Source: an uncultured Actinomycetes bacterium (lineage in GTDB: Bacteria; Actinomycetota; CADDZG01; WHSQ01). From it: a stretch of 64,000 nt of DNA. A program made the position numbers and the translations under genes. Of the stretch, positions 1 through 8,826 are shown piece by piece; position 1 is the first letter of the stretch, and the number at the start of each line of letters is the position of its first letter. The notes below the pieces were generated by a model, which searched no databases, had not been told where the DNA came from, and saw only the letters and a program-made list of their open reading frames with translations. The DNA is taken from positions 62,001 to 126,000 of the forward strand of contig CALMBW010000020.1 in the NCBI GenBank assembly GCA_937863385.1, written 5' to 3'.

Positions 1-215
1 GGCGCAAGCTGACCCAGTTCCCCGTTGGCCTGCGCCGCGGCCTTCTTCAACAATCCCAGCGCGCGGATAACCCGGCGTCCCCAGACGAACCGATCACGTC
101 CGATGGGGAAGTTCTCGATCGATCGCTGGGTCTGGGCCCCCCAGAGCTTGTCGGCTGGAACCTTGACCTCGCCGAGCGAATCCTTGTCGATGCGGAAAGC
201 GCCGTTGTTCTCCAT
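1..215 (-). CDS. fumC: Class II fumarate hydratase, N-terminal fragment (runs off left edge)
   Basis: This is the first 71 codons of a class II fumarase, the cytosolic TCA-cycle enzyme interconverting fumarate and malate. The reverse-strand translation from the ATG at 215 gives [18 protein letters not shown] followed by IENFPIG, the opening block of the fumarase/aspartase superfamily. The catalytic serine loop lies outside the window. Aspartase shares this fold and cannot be fully excluded from 71 residues, but the block reads more like fumarase. The gene begins 9 bases after the stop of the DUF5658 gene on the same strand, so the two may share a transcript. Confidence 0.85.
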   Translation of the reverse strand, partial: MENNGAFRIDKDSLGEVKVPADKLWGAQTQRSIENFPIGRDRFVWGRRVIRALGLLKKAAAQANGELGQLA

Positions 216-224
216 GCCTAGATG

Positions 225-539
225 TTAGGACGCGAGAAGCAGACCGGCAGCCGTGTATGAGACCACCAGCGCCAAGACCACGATCGGTATCAACAGTGCC
301 CGAGGGCGCAAGACGGCGACGCCCATTCCGGCCACCGCCACCAAGACCACCTTCATCGTGATGCCCATCTCGGTCACCAGCGGGTTGGCCTCATAGGCGA
401 GACCCGACGAAAGGGCGCTGGTCGTGAGGGCCGCGTCAAGGAGATTCAAGAGGTTCAGCGCGGCCCACAGAACGATGGGCCGCGCTATAACCTTCCTAGA
501 TCCGGTTCGAGTCCCCTCCGTTGCTCTCGCCACTAGCAT
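225..539 (-). CDS. DUF5658-type small membrane protein
   Basis: A 104-residue integral membrane protein with a short basic N-terminus and three hydrophobic segments at about residues 20-43, 61-78 and 80-103. The segment NLLDAALTTSAL followed by EANPL resembles the DUF5658 pattern, in which an N-x-x-D-x-x-x-T helix is followed by an E-x-N-P loop. No function is established for the family. It lies just upstream of fumC on the same strand. The start at 539 is the first ATG of the frame; I see no clear Shine-Dalgarno sequence. Confidence 0.6.
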   Translation of the reverse strand: MLVARATEGTRTGSRKVIARPIVLWAALNLLNLLDAALTTSALSSGLAYEANPLVTEMGITMKVVLVAVAGMGVAVLRPRALLIPIVVLALVVSYTAAGLLLAS

Positions 540-738
540 CGATCACATCACCCTCGGCGACGTACGCGCTATCCCCTTCGGGCAAGAAAAGGCCGCGAAC
601 CAGTGAGCAGGCGCTTCTCCCGCGGAGGCAACCGCAGGCTGCCAAGATCTTCTCGGCCCGTCCCATCGGCTCGCCGTGAGGGCCGGACCCCCCTCTGCCG
701 GGGGACGGCTACCTTTGGGGGGTGAGGAGGAACCTTTG

Positions 739-1653
739 ATGAAGCTTGGGATGGTGGGTCTCGGCAAGATGGGCGCCAACATGACGCGCCGGCTGATCAG
801 GGGCGGTCACGAGGTTGCCGTTTTCGATATCGATCCTCAAGCCGTGGTTTCGCTGACCGAGGAGGGCGCCGAGGCGACCGGGTCTCTAGCCGATCTGGCA
901 ACCAAACTCTCCCCGCCAAGGCTTGTGTGGGTGATGGTTCCCAGCGGCGAGATCACCAACACCACGATCACTCAGCTCAAAGATGTCTTGTCAGAGGGTG
1001 ACCTCGTCGTCGACGGGGGCAACTCTCGCTACACCGACTCGATGCGTCACGGCCGCGAGCTGGCCGAGGCAGGCATCTCGTTCCTGGACGCCGGCACCTC
1101 GGGCGGCGTGTGGGGACTCGACAACGGCTACTGCTTGATGGTCGGGGGTGCACAGGAATCGTTCGAGCGCGCCGAGCCCGTGTTAGCCACACTGGCTCCG
1201 AAGAACGGCTACGCCCATGTCGGCGAGACTGGCGCCGGACACTTCACGAAGATGGTTCACAACGGCATCGAGTACGCATTGATGCAGGCATACGGCGAAG
1301 GGTTCGAGCTACTCCATCAGAGCGAGTTCGACATCCCGATCGGAGAGGTTGCCGAGGTATGGCGTCACGGAAGCGTGGTGCGATCGTGGCTGTTGGATCT
1401 CTTGGCCAAAGCACTCGAGGATGATCCCGATCTCAGCGAGCTCGATGACTACGTCGATGATTCCGGCGAAGGTCGATGGACGGTGGAAACGGCGATCCGC
1501 TACGCGATCCCAACTCCGACGATCGCCATGTCGCTGTTCCAGAGATTCGCGTCTCGCCAAGATGCCTCGTACGCGGGAAAGATGATCTCGGCGCTTCGGC
1601 GCGAGTTCGGCGGGCATGCGGTCCGTTCCATCGAGGATCAAGGCGAGAAGTGA
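739..1653 (+). CDS. gnd: 6-phosphogluconate dehydrogenase, decarboxylating (short, YqeC-type)
   Basis: Oxidises and decarboxylates 6-phosphogluconate to ribulose 5-phosphate in the oxidative pentose phosphate pathway. The 304-residue length matches the short YqeC/GntZ-type enzymes, many of which prefer NAD, rather than the roughly 470-residue NADP form. Visible motifs are the N-terminal dinucleotide fold (GLGKMG at residues 7-12), GGNSRYTD, the substrate-loop GTSGGVWG near residue 121, and the catalytic lysine K171 in HFTKMVHNGIEY. The start at 739 was chosen because GGTGAGGAGG lies 9-18 bases upstream; the open frame extends further 5' but without a ribosome site. The partner genes zwf and pgl are about 25 kb away. 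Confidence 0.93.
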   Translation: MKLGMVGLGKMGANMTRRLIRGGHEVAVFDIDPQAVVSLTEEGAEATGSLADLATKLSPPRLVWVMVPSGEITNTTITQLKDVLSEGDLVVDGGNSRYTDSMRHGRELAEAGISFLDAGTSGGVWGLDNGYCLMVGGAQESFERAEPVLATLAPKNGYAHVGETGAGHFTKMVHNGIEYALMQAYGEGFELLHQSEFDIPIGEVAEVWRHGSVVRSWLLDLLAKALEDDPDLSELDDYVDDSGEGRWTVETAIRYAIPTPTIAMSLFQRFASRQDASYAGKMISALRREFGGHAVRSIEDQGEK

Positions 1654-1946
1654 GCACCAAGACCGCGCCGGTTCGGGTTCGCGACAGCGAAACAACGGAT
1701 GACGTCAGTCCGGAAAAGCCGTGGCTTGTCATCGTGTGGAACGATCCGATCAATCTCATGCCCTACGTGACCTGGGTGCTCCAGAAACTGTTCGGTTACC
1801 CCAAGCACAAGGCCGAGAAGCTGATGCTCGACGTCCATCACAAAGGCAAGGCGGTCGTTTCTTCCGGGGCGAAAGAGAAAGCCGAACTCGATTGCTTCCG
1901 CCTGCACGGCTACGGCTTGTGGGCGACGATGTCCAAGAGCGAATGA
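1650..1946 (+). CDS. clpS: ATP-dependent Clp protease adaptor ClpS
   Basis: A 98-residue adaptor that delivers N-degron substrates to the ClpA/ClpC unfoldase in the cytosol. The ClpS core is clear: a disordered N-terminus, then PWLVIVWNDPINLMPYVTWV and a VHHKGKAVV segment. The N-D-P residues are those that contact the substrate amino terminus in characterised ClpS proteins. The GTG start overlaps the gnd stop by four bases (GTGA), so translation is probably coupled. The DUF2017 gene follows at once, a neighbour pair common in actinobacteria. Confidence 0.92.
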   Translation: MSTKTAPVRVRDSETTDDVSPEKPWLVIVWNDPINLMPYVTWVLQKLFGYPKHKAEKLMLDVHHKGKAVVSSGAKEKAELDCFRLHGYGLWATMSKSE

Positions 1947-1977
1947 TCCTTCCGATGTCACGGTCCCCGCGCCACCA

Positions 1978-2484
1978 TTGATGCCTTCGTTCGAGCTGAT
2001 CCCGGATGAGGGTCTTCGAGTTGGATTCGACAGGATCGAGGCGCGGCTGCTGCGCGAACTCGTTGCCGAGATGAAACTGCTCCTGGAGGTCGACATCCCC
2101 CCTACAGACCCGGTGCTGGAGCGTCTCTTCCCACAGGCCTCAGATGACCCCGAAGAAGCCGCTCTCTATCGCGAACTCGTCGGAAGCGAGCTCAAGGCAG
2201 TGAAGGTCGAAGCTCTTAGGCTGGTTGCCGATCGGCTCGGACAGCGTGGCCCCCTCGAGACTTCGATCCCCGAAGAGGAATGGGACGCATGGTTGTCGTT
2301 GTTGACCGACATGCGACTCGCCATCGGGACCCGCATGCAGGTGACCGAAGCGATGATGGAAGCGGAGCTAGATCCCGAAGACCCAGACACTCCCGCGATG
2401 TCGGTGCTGCACTGGCTCGGGTGGGTCCAGGGTTCGATGCTGGCAGCTATCCAACAGGAGGACGAAGATGGCCACTTTGAATGA
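1978..2484 (+). CDS. DUF2017 family protein
   Basis: A 168-residue acidic, probably helical cytosolic protein of the DUF2017 family, which commonly sits beside clpS in actinobacteria. Recognisable pieces are FELIPDEGLRVGFDRIEARL, LRELVAEMKLLL, a D-P-V-L-E-R-L-F-P segment, and a C-terminal LHWLGWVQGSMLAAI helix. Function is unknown; the constant clpS linkage suggests a role near Clp proteolysis, which is inference. Two ATG codons (1978 and 1981) could start it. The 3' end overlaps bcp by 17 bases and contains the bcp ribosome site. Confidence 0.82.
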   Translation: MMPSFELIPDEGLRVGFDRIEARLLRELVAEMKLLLEVDIPPTDPVLERLFPQASDDPEEAALYRELVGSELKAVKVEALRLVADRLGQRGPLETSIPEEEWDAWLSLLTDMRLAIGTRMQVTEAMMEAELDPEDPDTPAMSVLHWLGWVQGSMLAAIQQEDEDGHFE

Positions 2485-2932
2485 AGGAGACGCAGCTCCA
2501 GATTTCGAGCTACGGGACGGCGATGGGAAGACATGGAGCCTGAGAGATCTGAAGGGCTCGAGGGTGATCCTCTACTTCTACCCCGCCGATGACACGCCTG
2601 GCTGCACCGCTCAAGCGTGCGACTTCCGAGACTCGATGCAGCCGTTGACCGCCGCGGGGTACACCGTGCTGGGGATCAGTCCACAGGACGCTGACAGCCA
2701 TGGCAGGTTCGCTGAGAGATACTCCTTGAACTTCCCCTTGCTGGTCGATGAGGACCACAAGGTCGCCGAGGCCTACGGCGCTTGGGGCGAGAAGAAGAAC
2801 TACGGCAAGATCTACGAGGGGATCGTCCGTTCCACGTTCGTGATCGATGACAATGGCGTTGTCGAGAAGGCGCTCTACAACGTCAAAGCGACCGGCCATG
2901 TGTCTCGGCTGAAAGAACAGTTGTCTCTCTAG
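2468..2932 (+). CDS. bcp: Thioredoxin-dependent thiol peroxidase (Bcp/PrxQ)
   Basis: A 154-residue atypical 2-Cys peroxiredoxin that reduces hydrogen peroxide and organic hydroperoxides using thioredoxin. The motif DDTPGCTAQACDFRD places the peroxidatic cysteine at C46 and the resolving cysteine at C51, the PrxQ spacing. FYPADDTPGCT and the later FPLLVDEDHKVAEAYGAWG block are family hallmarks. AGGAGG just ahead of the ATG lies inside the DUF2017 gene. The 3' end meets the convergent endonuclease IV gene with a four-base overlap. Confidence 0.94.
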   Translation: MATLNEGDAAPDFELRDGDGKTWSLRDLKGSRVILYFYPADDTPGCTAQACDFRDSMQPLTAAGYTVLGISPQDADSHGRFAERYSLNFPLLVDEDHKVAEAYGAWGEKKNYGKIYEGIVRSTFVIDDNGVVEKALYNVKATGHVSRLKEQLSL

Positions 2933-3687
2933 AGATCCAGGTTCGCTCGCAGATAGTCGAGATCGGCTGCTATGCCCGGCCAAGGTGTCTCGCAGATGAC
3001 GGCAGGCGCTCCGGAGGCCGCGATCATCGAGACGATCGACTCGGGATCCATCAGCCCTTGGTCGAAGTTCGCGTGGCGGTCTGCCCCGGTTCCCGCCTCA
3101 TCGCGTGAGCTGTTCGCATGCACCAGATCGATGCGCCCGGTCGCTTCGAGGACCCGCTCGATGACGGAATCCAACTCTTCCCCGGCGGCGTGTGCATGGC
3201 AGGTGTCGAAGCAGAAGCCGACGCTGTAGTCAGTGAGGTAGGTCCATAGCTTGGCGATGTTCTCCACGTAGCGCGCCATCGCGTTCTCACCTCCGGCCGT
3301 GTTCTCGATCAGGATCGGAACCGGTGGTTCACCTAGCTCCTCGAAGACCTTGGCCCAACGCACGTATCCCGCCTCGACCCCGTCTTCGGCATGGCCACCG
3401 TGCACGATGAAACCTGCGGCACCGATCTCGGCCGCGCGCTGCAGCGCGCCTTGCAAGGTCTTGCGAGACGGGATGCGGATGCGCGGGTTGGGGTGAGCGA
3501 CATTGATCCGGTACGGGGCGTGCACGTAGATGGGCACGTCCGAGGTTGCCAGCTCGTCGATGTCATCACGCGGCGGGGGTTGCTTGAACTCTTGCGGTGG
3601 CCCCACGAACATCTGCAGGCAAGAAGCGTCTAGGGATGCAGCTTCTTCTAGGGGGGCATCGCCGGGGACGTGGGCTCCAAGGATCAT
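2929..3687 (-). CDS. nfo: Deoxyribonuclease IV (AP endonuclease, Nfo family)
   Basis: A 252-residue TIM-barrel AP endonuclease that cleaves the backbone 5' of abasic sites in base-excision repair. The trinuclear metal-site segments occur in order: VHAPYRINVAHPN, VHGGHAEDG, ENTAGGENAMARY, FCFDTCHAHAAGEE, HANSSRDEAGTGADRHANFD and a final VICETPWPG. These match endonuclease IV rather than sugar isomerases of the same fold. It is slightly shorter than the E. coli enzyme (285 residues). It converges with bcp. Confidence 0.92.
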   Translation of the reverse strand: MILGAHVPGDAPLEEAASLDASCLQMFVGPPQEFKQPPPRDDIDELATSDVPIYVHAPYRINVAHPNPRIRIPSRKTLQGALQRAAEIGAAGFIVHGGHAEDGVEAGYVRWAKVFEELGEPPVPILIENTAGGENAMARYVENIAKLWTYLTDYSVGFCFDTCHAHAAGEELDSVIERVLEATGRIDLVHANSSRDEAGTGADRHANFDQGLMDPESIVSMIAASGAPAVICETPWPGIAADLDYLRANLDL

Positions 3688-3770
3688 CCAGGGACGCTAC
3701 CAACCGCAGCCCCATCGGTGTTTCCGGGCGCCGTTTGCCAGGCGGAAGGCGCATGGGGCAGGATGCCCGC

Positions 3771-4172
3771 ATGAAACTGCTCAGGGATGTGGGCATCCGC
3801 CATCTGGTGACCGTCGACCCCCAAGTCACGCTTAGGCATGCAGCACGAGCGATGATGGACCGAGGCGTCGGTTGTGCCGTGGTTATCGACGGCGAACAGG
3901 TCGCAGGCATCATCACCGAGCGAGACATCCTCAGATCGGTTTCTCAGAGCCAGGATCTCGACGCGGTCCTTGTGGGCAGCGCGATGACTCGCCATGTCGT
4001 CAGCGGTTCGCCCGGGTGGACCTTGGTCCAAGCCGTCAATGCGATGGTCGAAGGTGGCTTCCGTCATCTGTTGATCACCGAGATGGACGAACCCGTCGGC
4101 ATCGTGTCACTGCGCGACCTCATGGACTCGATGGTCGAGATGGTGCAAACCCAAGACACCGCGACTGCCTGA
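3771..4172 (+). CDS. Tandem CBS-domain protein
   Basis: A 133-residue protein made of two CBS domains (about residues 5-60 and 70-128), a module that binds adenosine nucleotides. The pattern TLRHAARAMMDRGVGCAVVI then VAGIITERDILRSV, followed by AMTRHVVSGSPG and GIVSLRDLMDSM, is the classical paired-CBS layout with GIITERD and GIVSLRD ends. No effector domain is attached. The start at 3771 has GGGGCAGG at suitable spacing; an in-frame ATG at 3753 is the alternative and adds six residues. Confidence 0.85.
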   Translation: MKLLRDVGIRHLVTVDPQVTLRHAARAMMDRGVGCAVVIDGEQVAGIITERDILRSVSQSQDLDAVLVGSAMTRHVVSGSPGWTLVQAVNAMVEGGFRHLLITEMDEPVGIVSLRDLMDSMVEMVQTQDTATA

Positions 4173-4202
4173 GCCCCACGGGCCCACAACAGATCTGCGC
4201 TT

Positions 4203-4643
4203 CTAGGAAGCTTCCGCTTGGGCTTTCAGTGCTTGCAACAACTCCGCCTGCATCTTCCGCAGGCGCCTTGCTAAGAACACCGCCAGCACACGGCCGAGGA
4301 CCCCGGCCGGCAGCTGAGAAGAAAGCGAATGTTCGATCGTGGTTCCGCTCGGGGTGCTCGATACCGTGTAGGTGATCTGCATCCCAACGCCGACCACCAC
4401 GCTCTGCTCGTATCTGTCTTCCGACACGTGCGTAGTTACCGACTTCCCATCAACGTCGAACCCGAGCATCCGGGCACGTCCATCCACAACGTCGGAGGGG
4501 GCCAGGGGGGCGGGTCCCTCGGCGATTCTGATCTCGGCCTGCCACTTCGGCCAGGTTGAGGGGTCGAGGATCAGCGCCATGACCTCAGCCCAGGATGCAT
4601 CGGTAGTGACCGACCTCGTGATCTCGAGTCTCTTGGTGAACAT
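4203..4643 (-). CDS. SRPBCC (START/Bet v 1-like) family protein
   Basis: A 146-residue single-domain protein of the SRPBCC helix-grip fold, which makes a hydrophobic ligand cavity. The N-terminal ITRSVTTDASWAEVMALILD strand-helix, the WPKWQAEIRIAEG segment and the long C-terminal helix LRKMQAELLQALKAQ match polyketide cyclase/dehydrase-like members. Ligand and role are not predictable. The ATG at 4643 starts the domain; an ATG 30 bases upstream is possible. It is divergent from the gamma-glutamyltransferase gene. Confidence 0.7.
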   Translation of the reverse strand: MFTKRLEITRSVTTDASWAEVMALILDPSTWPKWQAEIRIAEGPAPLAPSDVVDGRARMLGFDVDGKSVTTHVSEDRYEQSVVVGVGMQITYTVSSTPSGTTIEHSLSSQLPAGVLGRVLAVFLARRLRKMQAELLQALKAQAEAS

Positions 4644-4728
4644 CACAGCAGAGTGTAGGCAGCTTGCCTTCATGGGTACGGAGGTTTTCGCTGCGTTACC
4701 TCCCAGTACGAGCGGCTACCCTCAATAG

Positions 4729-6243
4729 GTGGACGCGAGATTAGGGATCGCCGCGGGTAGCACTCTGGGAGCCGAAGCGGCTGCCGAGATAGCGCGCGAG
4801 GGCGGCAATGCGGTCGATGCCTGCCTGGCGGCCGCCGTCATGGGGTGGGTGGCGGAACCGTTCTTCACCTCGATCGGTGGCTCGGGGTTCGTCGCGGTGC
4901 GCACGGCCGAAGGAAACGTCGAGATCATCGACGGCAACCAGATGATGCCGTTCACCGACCCGGCCGAGCCGGGCCAAGGGATCAAGCGCACCTTCCTGGA
5001 CTACTCAGACGGGATGTATACCGGCATCGGTGGAGGCTCGGTTGGAGTGCCCGGGATCCTCGCCGCAGTGCGACGTGCGTGGGAGCGCCATGGCAACGCC
5101 GATTGGGATGCACTGTTCGCACCGGCGATCCGAGCCGCTCGCGACGGCTTTCCCTTTCCCAAGACCTCCGCTTATTACCTGAGCGTCACCTTCGACGAGA
5201 TCTGGTCCAAATACCCCGAAGCCAAAGCACTGTTCGGCGACAGAGATGGACAGCCGCTCAAAGAGGGTGCTTTGTTCGTACAACCCGAGCTTGCCGATTC
5301 TCTCGAAACGATCGCGCAAGAGGGCCCCCGGACTTTCTACAAGGGCGAGCTTGCGCACCTGATCACCGATGCACTGCGCGCCGACGGCGGCTTCATGGAA
5401 GTTGCCGACCTGGAGGGTTACGAAGCCTACGTGCGCTTGCCACTGATCTCGGAGTGTTTCGGGTGGAGGCTGCACACCAACCCGCCGCCGGCATCAGGTG
5501 GCGCCTCTCTGGTGCATGTCTTGTCCATGCTCGAAAGCTCCCGGTTGAACGACCCCGTCGAACGACTTCGGGCCATCGCCGAAGCCCAACGTGCTGCGAC
5601 GATGCTGTCCTTCGAGGGCATGCAGGATGCCGATGACATCGCAGCCGAAGCCGAAGAAACCACTCTTTCCCCGACCGCCGTCGCGCAACAGCCCAGCAAG
5701 CGCGGCGAGACCACCCACTCGTCCAGCGCCGACATCGACGGATACGCGTGTGCGATCACGGAATCAGCGGGTTACGGAGCGGGCCTGGTGATCGCGGGCA
5801 TGTTGATGAACAACACGCTGGGTGAAGAAGAGCTGAATCCGCTAGGGGTACATGGTCTGGCTCCCGGGGCTCGCTGTCACACCAACATGGCCCCCACGAT
5901 CGCGTCGCGCGAGGACGACGGAAGCATCGTGGCGCTCGGCTCACCCGGAGCGACCCGCATCGTCGGAGCGATCGCCCAGACCTTCTTGCGCGTGGCGGTC
6001 GACGACATGCCCCTGCAAGAAGCGGTCGCGGCCCCCCGGGCTCACCTCGATCGCCGGGAAGCCGGGGACACGCTGTGTTTCGAGCCGGGCCTGCCCGGAA
6101 GCGAGATCGAGAACTTCCTGCACCGGCCCTACGAGGAGATTCACATGTTCTTCGGGGCCGTCCAGGCCGCGGGAGTAGATGCGAGCGGCCGAGTCCACGC
6201 GGCCCACGATCCCCGGCGCTCCGGCGGCTCCACCCTGATCTAG
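4729..6243 (+). CDS. ggt: Gamma-glutamyltransferase family protein (Ntn hydrolase)
   Basis: A 504-residue member of the gamma-glutamyltranspeptidase family, which autoprocesses into two subunits and hydrolyses or transfers gamma-glutamyl groups, typically of glutathione. The processing site GETTHSSSADIDGYA places the N-terminal nucleophile at T328. Other family blocks are GGNAVDACLAAAVMGWVAEP, IGGSGFVAV, MNNTLGEEELNPLG and GSPGATRI. There is no signal peptide, so unlike many bacterial homologues it may be cytosolic. The start is a GTG. Substrate is uncertain: cephalosporin acylases share the fold and processing. Confidence 0.88.
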   Translation: MDARLGIAAGSTLGAEAAAEIAREGGNAVDACLAAAVMGWVAEPFFTSIGGSGFVAVRTAEGNVEIIDGNQMMPFTDPAEPGQGIKRTFLDYSDGMYTGIGGGSVGVPGILAAVRRAWERHGNADWDALFAPAIRAARDGFPFPKTSAYYLSVTFDEIWSKYPEAKALFGDRDGQPLKEGALFVQPELADSLETIAQEGPRTFYKGELAHLITDALRADGGFMEVADLEGYEAYVRLPLISECFGWRLHTNPPPASGGASLVHVLSMLESSRLNDPVERLRAIAEAQRAATMLSFEGMQDADDIAAEAEETTLSPTAVAQQPSKRGETTHSSSADIDGYACAITESAGYGAGLVIAGMLMNNTLGEEELNPLGVHGLAPGARCHTNMAPTIASREDDGSIVALGSPGATRIVGAIAQTFLRVAVDDMPLQEAVAAPRAHLDRREAGDTLCFEPGLPGSEIENFLHRPYEEIHMFFGAVQAAGVDASGRVHAAHDPRRSGGSTLI

Positions 6244-6432
6244 TTATCAGGGAAGGATCGCGCGGTTATCCCGCCAGTACCGCGCGCGGAAACGGCTCAA
6301 GTGCCTCCCTGCTCCGCACAGGACATCGACCCCAGCGACTCTCGCGGGAGGGTTCGTGGCCGGCCGAGGGGGAACATCTGGATTGCGGGCTTGTTCTCCC
6401 GAAGTGAGACATCGTCGACAAAGGGGGTAACG

Positions 6433-7017
6433 ATGCGGCTGTTCTCGGTAAAGCCGACGCTCACCATCAAAGGCCGAAAGTTCAAGGGCATCAGAGGGTG
6501 GTCGGGCAAACCGACGCATCCACCACTGACCGACATCCCCATCGGGGCGTACGTGCTCGCAGCGGTTTTCGATCTGCTGTCGGTCGTCGTCGGAGAGGGC
6601 GAGACCGGTCGCAACCTCTTTGTAGCGGCCACCTACGTGATGCTCGGTGGCCTGATCGTTTCCATCCCGACGGCGATCACCGGCCTGGTCGACTGGAAGA
6701 CCTCGACCCCCAAGGGCACCCAAGCGTGGCGCACCGCGAACACGCACATGGCGATCATGCTCACCACCACGGCCGTGGTCGTCCTTGACCTTGTGCTTCG
6801 CTGGAGCGACTTCGACACCAGCCTCGCGACTCCGATCTCGATCATGGTGCTGACTCTGTTGATCGGGGGAGCCGTCGCCCTGGGGGCCACCTACGGCGGA
6901 ACGCTCGTCTACGACTACGAGTTCAACGTCGAGCAGGACCGTGGCTACGCGTGGGAAGAATCAGAGACCGACTACCTCCCCGGCGAGAAACCCGATAAAC
7001 CCGGCCAGCACGCCTGA
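6433..7017 (+). CDS. DUF2231 membrane protein
   Basis: A 194-residue protein with about four transmembrane helices. The segment KPTHPPLTDIPIGAYVLAAV is the DUF2231 signature, and the following GLVDWKTSTP and HMAIMLTTTAVVVLDL regions fit the family, which has no settled function. The soluble C-terminal tail is acidic. AAGGGGG just upstream of the ATG supports the start. The 189 bases between this gene and ggt hold no gene I can support. Confidence 0.8.
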   Translation: MRLFSVKPTLTIKGRKFKGIRGWSGKPTHPPLTDIPIGAYVLAAVFDLLSVVVGEGETGRNLFVAATYVMLGGLIVSIPTAITGLVDWKTSTPKGTQAWRTANTHMAIMLTTTAVVVLDLVLRWSDFDTSLATPISIMVLTLLIGGAVALGATYGGTLVYDYEFNVEQDRGYAWEESETDYLPGEKPDKPGQHA

Positions 7018-7021
7018 GCGG

Positions 7022-7798
7022 TTACGCGTCGTGGAGGACGCGGCCTTCCATGCCTCCGGCGACGGTCACAACTTGGCCAGTCACGTGACCGGAGATGTGG
7101 TCGGACGCAAGAGCAACGATCGTGGAAGCGACATCGGTAGCTTCACCTAGCTTGCGCAGCGCCATCGTGCGCGTGATGCGCTTGGGGAACTCGGGATCTG
7201 CAAGAACATCGCGGGTCATGTCGGTCTTGGTCCACCCGGGACACACGACGTTGACCCGTCCGTTGGGAGCGATGCGCACGATCTCGTTCTTCAAACTCGA
7301 CAAGAGGCCCGAGGCGATAGCGCCCTTTGAGGCCGCATAGTCCGCATGACCCGCCTCTCCCATCAGGCCCGCGGTTGAGGCGACCATGACGATGTTCCCC
7401 TCGCCGGTTGTTGCGACGTGCTTGAGGAAAGCTCGGCAGGTGAGAAAGACGCTGTCGAGATTGGCCGTAACGGTGTCGCGCCAGCGCTCGTAGGACATCT
7501 CCCAGATCGGCTCGTCGGCGCTGGGCCAGGCGCCGGCGTTGGCGACGCAGATCTCGAGCCCACCCAGCTTCTCGATCGCGCCCGAGAAGAGCGACTCCAC
7601 CTCCGACTCAACGGTCAGATCCGCCTGTAGAGCGATTCCTCCCGTTTCATCCGCAAGAGCTTCGGCTCGTTGAGCACTGCTTCGGTAATGGATGGCAACC
7701 TTGGCTCCCTCGTCAGCAAAGGCCTTGACGATCGCCCCGCCGATGCCTCCGCCGGCCCCGGTCACCAGCACCCTTTTGCCCGCCAGTCCTGTGTCCAT
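7022..7798 (-). CDS. SDR family oxidoreductase
   Basis: A 258-residue classical short-chain dehydrogenase/reductase. The Rossmann motif TGAGGGIGGA sits at residues 13-22, NAG at 87-89, and the catalytic set S141, Y154 and K158 (HADYAASKGA) is intact. The C-terminal HISGHVTGQVVTVAGGM is typical of FabG-like members. Substrate is not predictable; a 3-oxoacyl-ACP reductase-like role is only one option. It converges with the DUF2231 gene and is divergent from the YchF-like gene 26 bases away. Confidence 0.85.
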   Translation of the reverse strand: MDTGLAGKRVLVTGAGGGIGGAIVKAFADEGAKVAIHYRSSAQRAEALADETGGIALQADLTVESEVESLFSGAIEKLGGLEICVANAGAWPSADEPIWEMSYERWRDTVTANLDSVFLTCRAFLKHVATTGEGNIVMVASTAGLMGEAGHADYAASKGAIASGLLSSLKNEIVRIAPNGRVNVVCPGWTKTDMTRDVLADPEFPKRITRTMALRKLGEATDVASTIVALASDHISGHVTGQVVTVAGGMEGRVLHDA

Positions 7799-7824
7799 GG
7801 CAGCACGCTATAACCTCGCCCACG

Positions 7825-8811
7825 ATGAAGGACATAGGAATCGTCGGTCTGCCTTACACGGGGAAGTCCACGATCTTCACGGCGCTGACCCGCAGTGGGA
7901 GTCAGGGGGGCCGCAGCAACCAGGCCGTGGTAGACGTGCCCGACGAACGCTTGCAGGTGCTCACCGACATCGAGAGCAGCAAGAAAACCGTTCACGCCAA
8001 GGTGCGCTTCGTCGATGTGCCCGGAGGTTTCACCGCGCAAGGCATCGCCGAGTTCCGCACCATGGATGCATTGTGCATCGTGCTGAACGCGTTCGGGCCG
8101 GACAACGACCCCGTCAAGGAGCTGGGCTCGGTCGAAGCCGAGCTCGTCATCAACGACCTCACTAGCATCGAAAGCGGGCTTGAGAAAGCTCGCAAGCGCG
8201 CCAAGAGTCAGAAGGAAGCCGTTGCCGAAGTCGCAGTGCTCGAACGCGCTTCGGCGCTTCTCGAACAGGAACGCCCCTTGCGCGAAGGTGACTTCTCTGA
8301 TCCCGAAGATCGCAAGATCCTGCGCGGTTATGGCCCATTGACCCTCAAGCCCTGGGTCATCGTGGCAAACGTCGAGGAAGGCGGTGATGTGCCGGGTGGC
8401 CTTCCGGACGGCTCCATCGCGATCTCCGCTGCCCTCGAAGCCGAGGTCGCCGGCGTCGAAGACCCCGCCGAAGCGCGCGAACTACTGGCCGGTTTCGGCG
8501 TCGAAGAGCCCGGCCTCGACAAGGTCATCGACGCTTGCTACCGAGCGCTCGATCTCATCACCTTCCTCACCACCGGAGCAGACGAAACCCGAGCATGGGA
8601 GGTCCGCAAAGGTGCCAAAGCCCCTGAAGCCGCCGGCGCCATCCACTCAGACCTAGAGCGCGGCTTCATCCGGGCCGAAGTGATCCACTACGACACCCTG
8701 GTCGAGGCCGGTTCATGGGACGCTGCCAAAGCCAAGGGGGCCTTGCGAGTCGAGGGCAAGGACTACACCGTCGTGGAAGGCGACATCCTCAACATCCGCT
8801 TCGCCGTCTAG
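7825..8811 (+). CDS. Divergent YchF/OLA1-like P-loop NTPase with TGS domain
   Basis: A 328-residue cytosolic GTPase-superfamily protein resembling YchF, a ribosome-associated ATPase of about 360 residues. It has a P-loop GLPYTGKST at residues 8-16, a DVPGGF switch region, a helical insertion rich in charged residues, a VIVANVEE stretch at the base-recognition position, and a C-terminal TGS domain ending DYTVVEGDILNIRF. It departs from canonical YchF, which has GLPNVGKST and a long G-x-G-L-G-N switch segment that is missing here. I therefore call it YchF-like rather than ychF. Confidence 0.75.
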   Translation: MKDIGIVGLPYTGKSTIFTALTRSGSQGGRSNQAVVDVPDERLQVLTDIESSKKTVHAKVRFVDVPGGFTAQGIAEFRTMDALCIVLNAFGPDNDPVKELGSVEAELVINDLTSIESGLEKARKRAKSQKEAVAEVAVLERASALLEQERPLREGDFSDPEDRKILRGYGPLTLKPWVIVANVEEGGDVPGGLPDGSIAISAALEAEVAGVEDPAEARELLAGFGVEEPGLDKVIDACYRALDLITFLTTGADETRAWEVRKGAKAPEAAGAIHSDLERGFIRAEVIHYDTLVEAGSWDAAKAKGALRVEGKDYTVVEGDILNIRFAV

Positions 8812-8826
8812 CCAACCTTCAGAACC

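Noticed and set aside
490-525. GGTTCGAGTCC resembling a tRNA T-loop
   Set aside because: The flanking five bases on each side do not pair, no acceptor or anticodon stem is found, and it lies within the DUF5658 coding frame.
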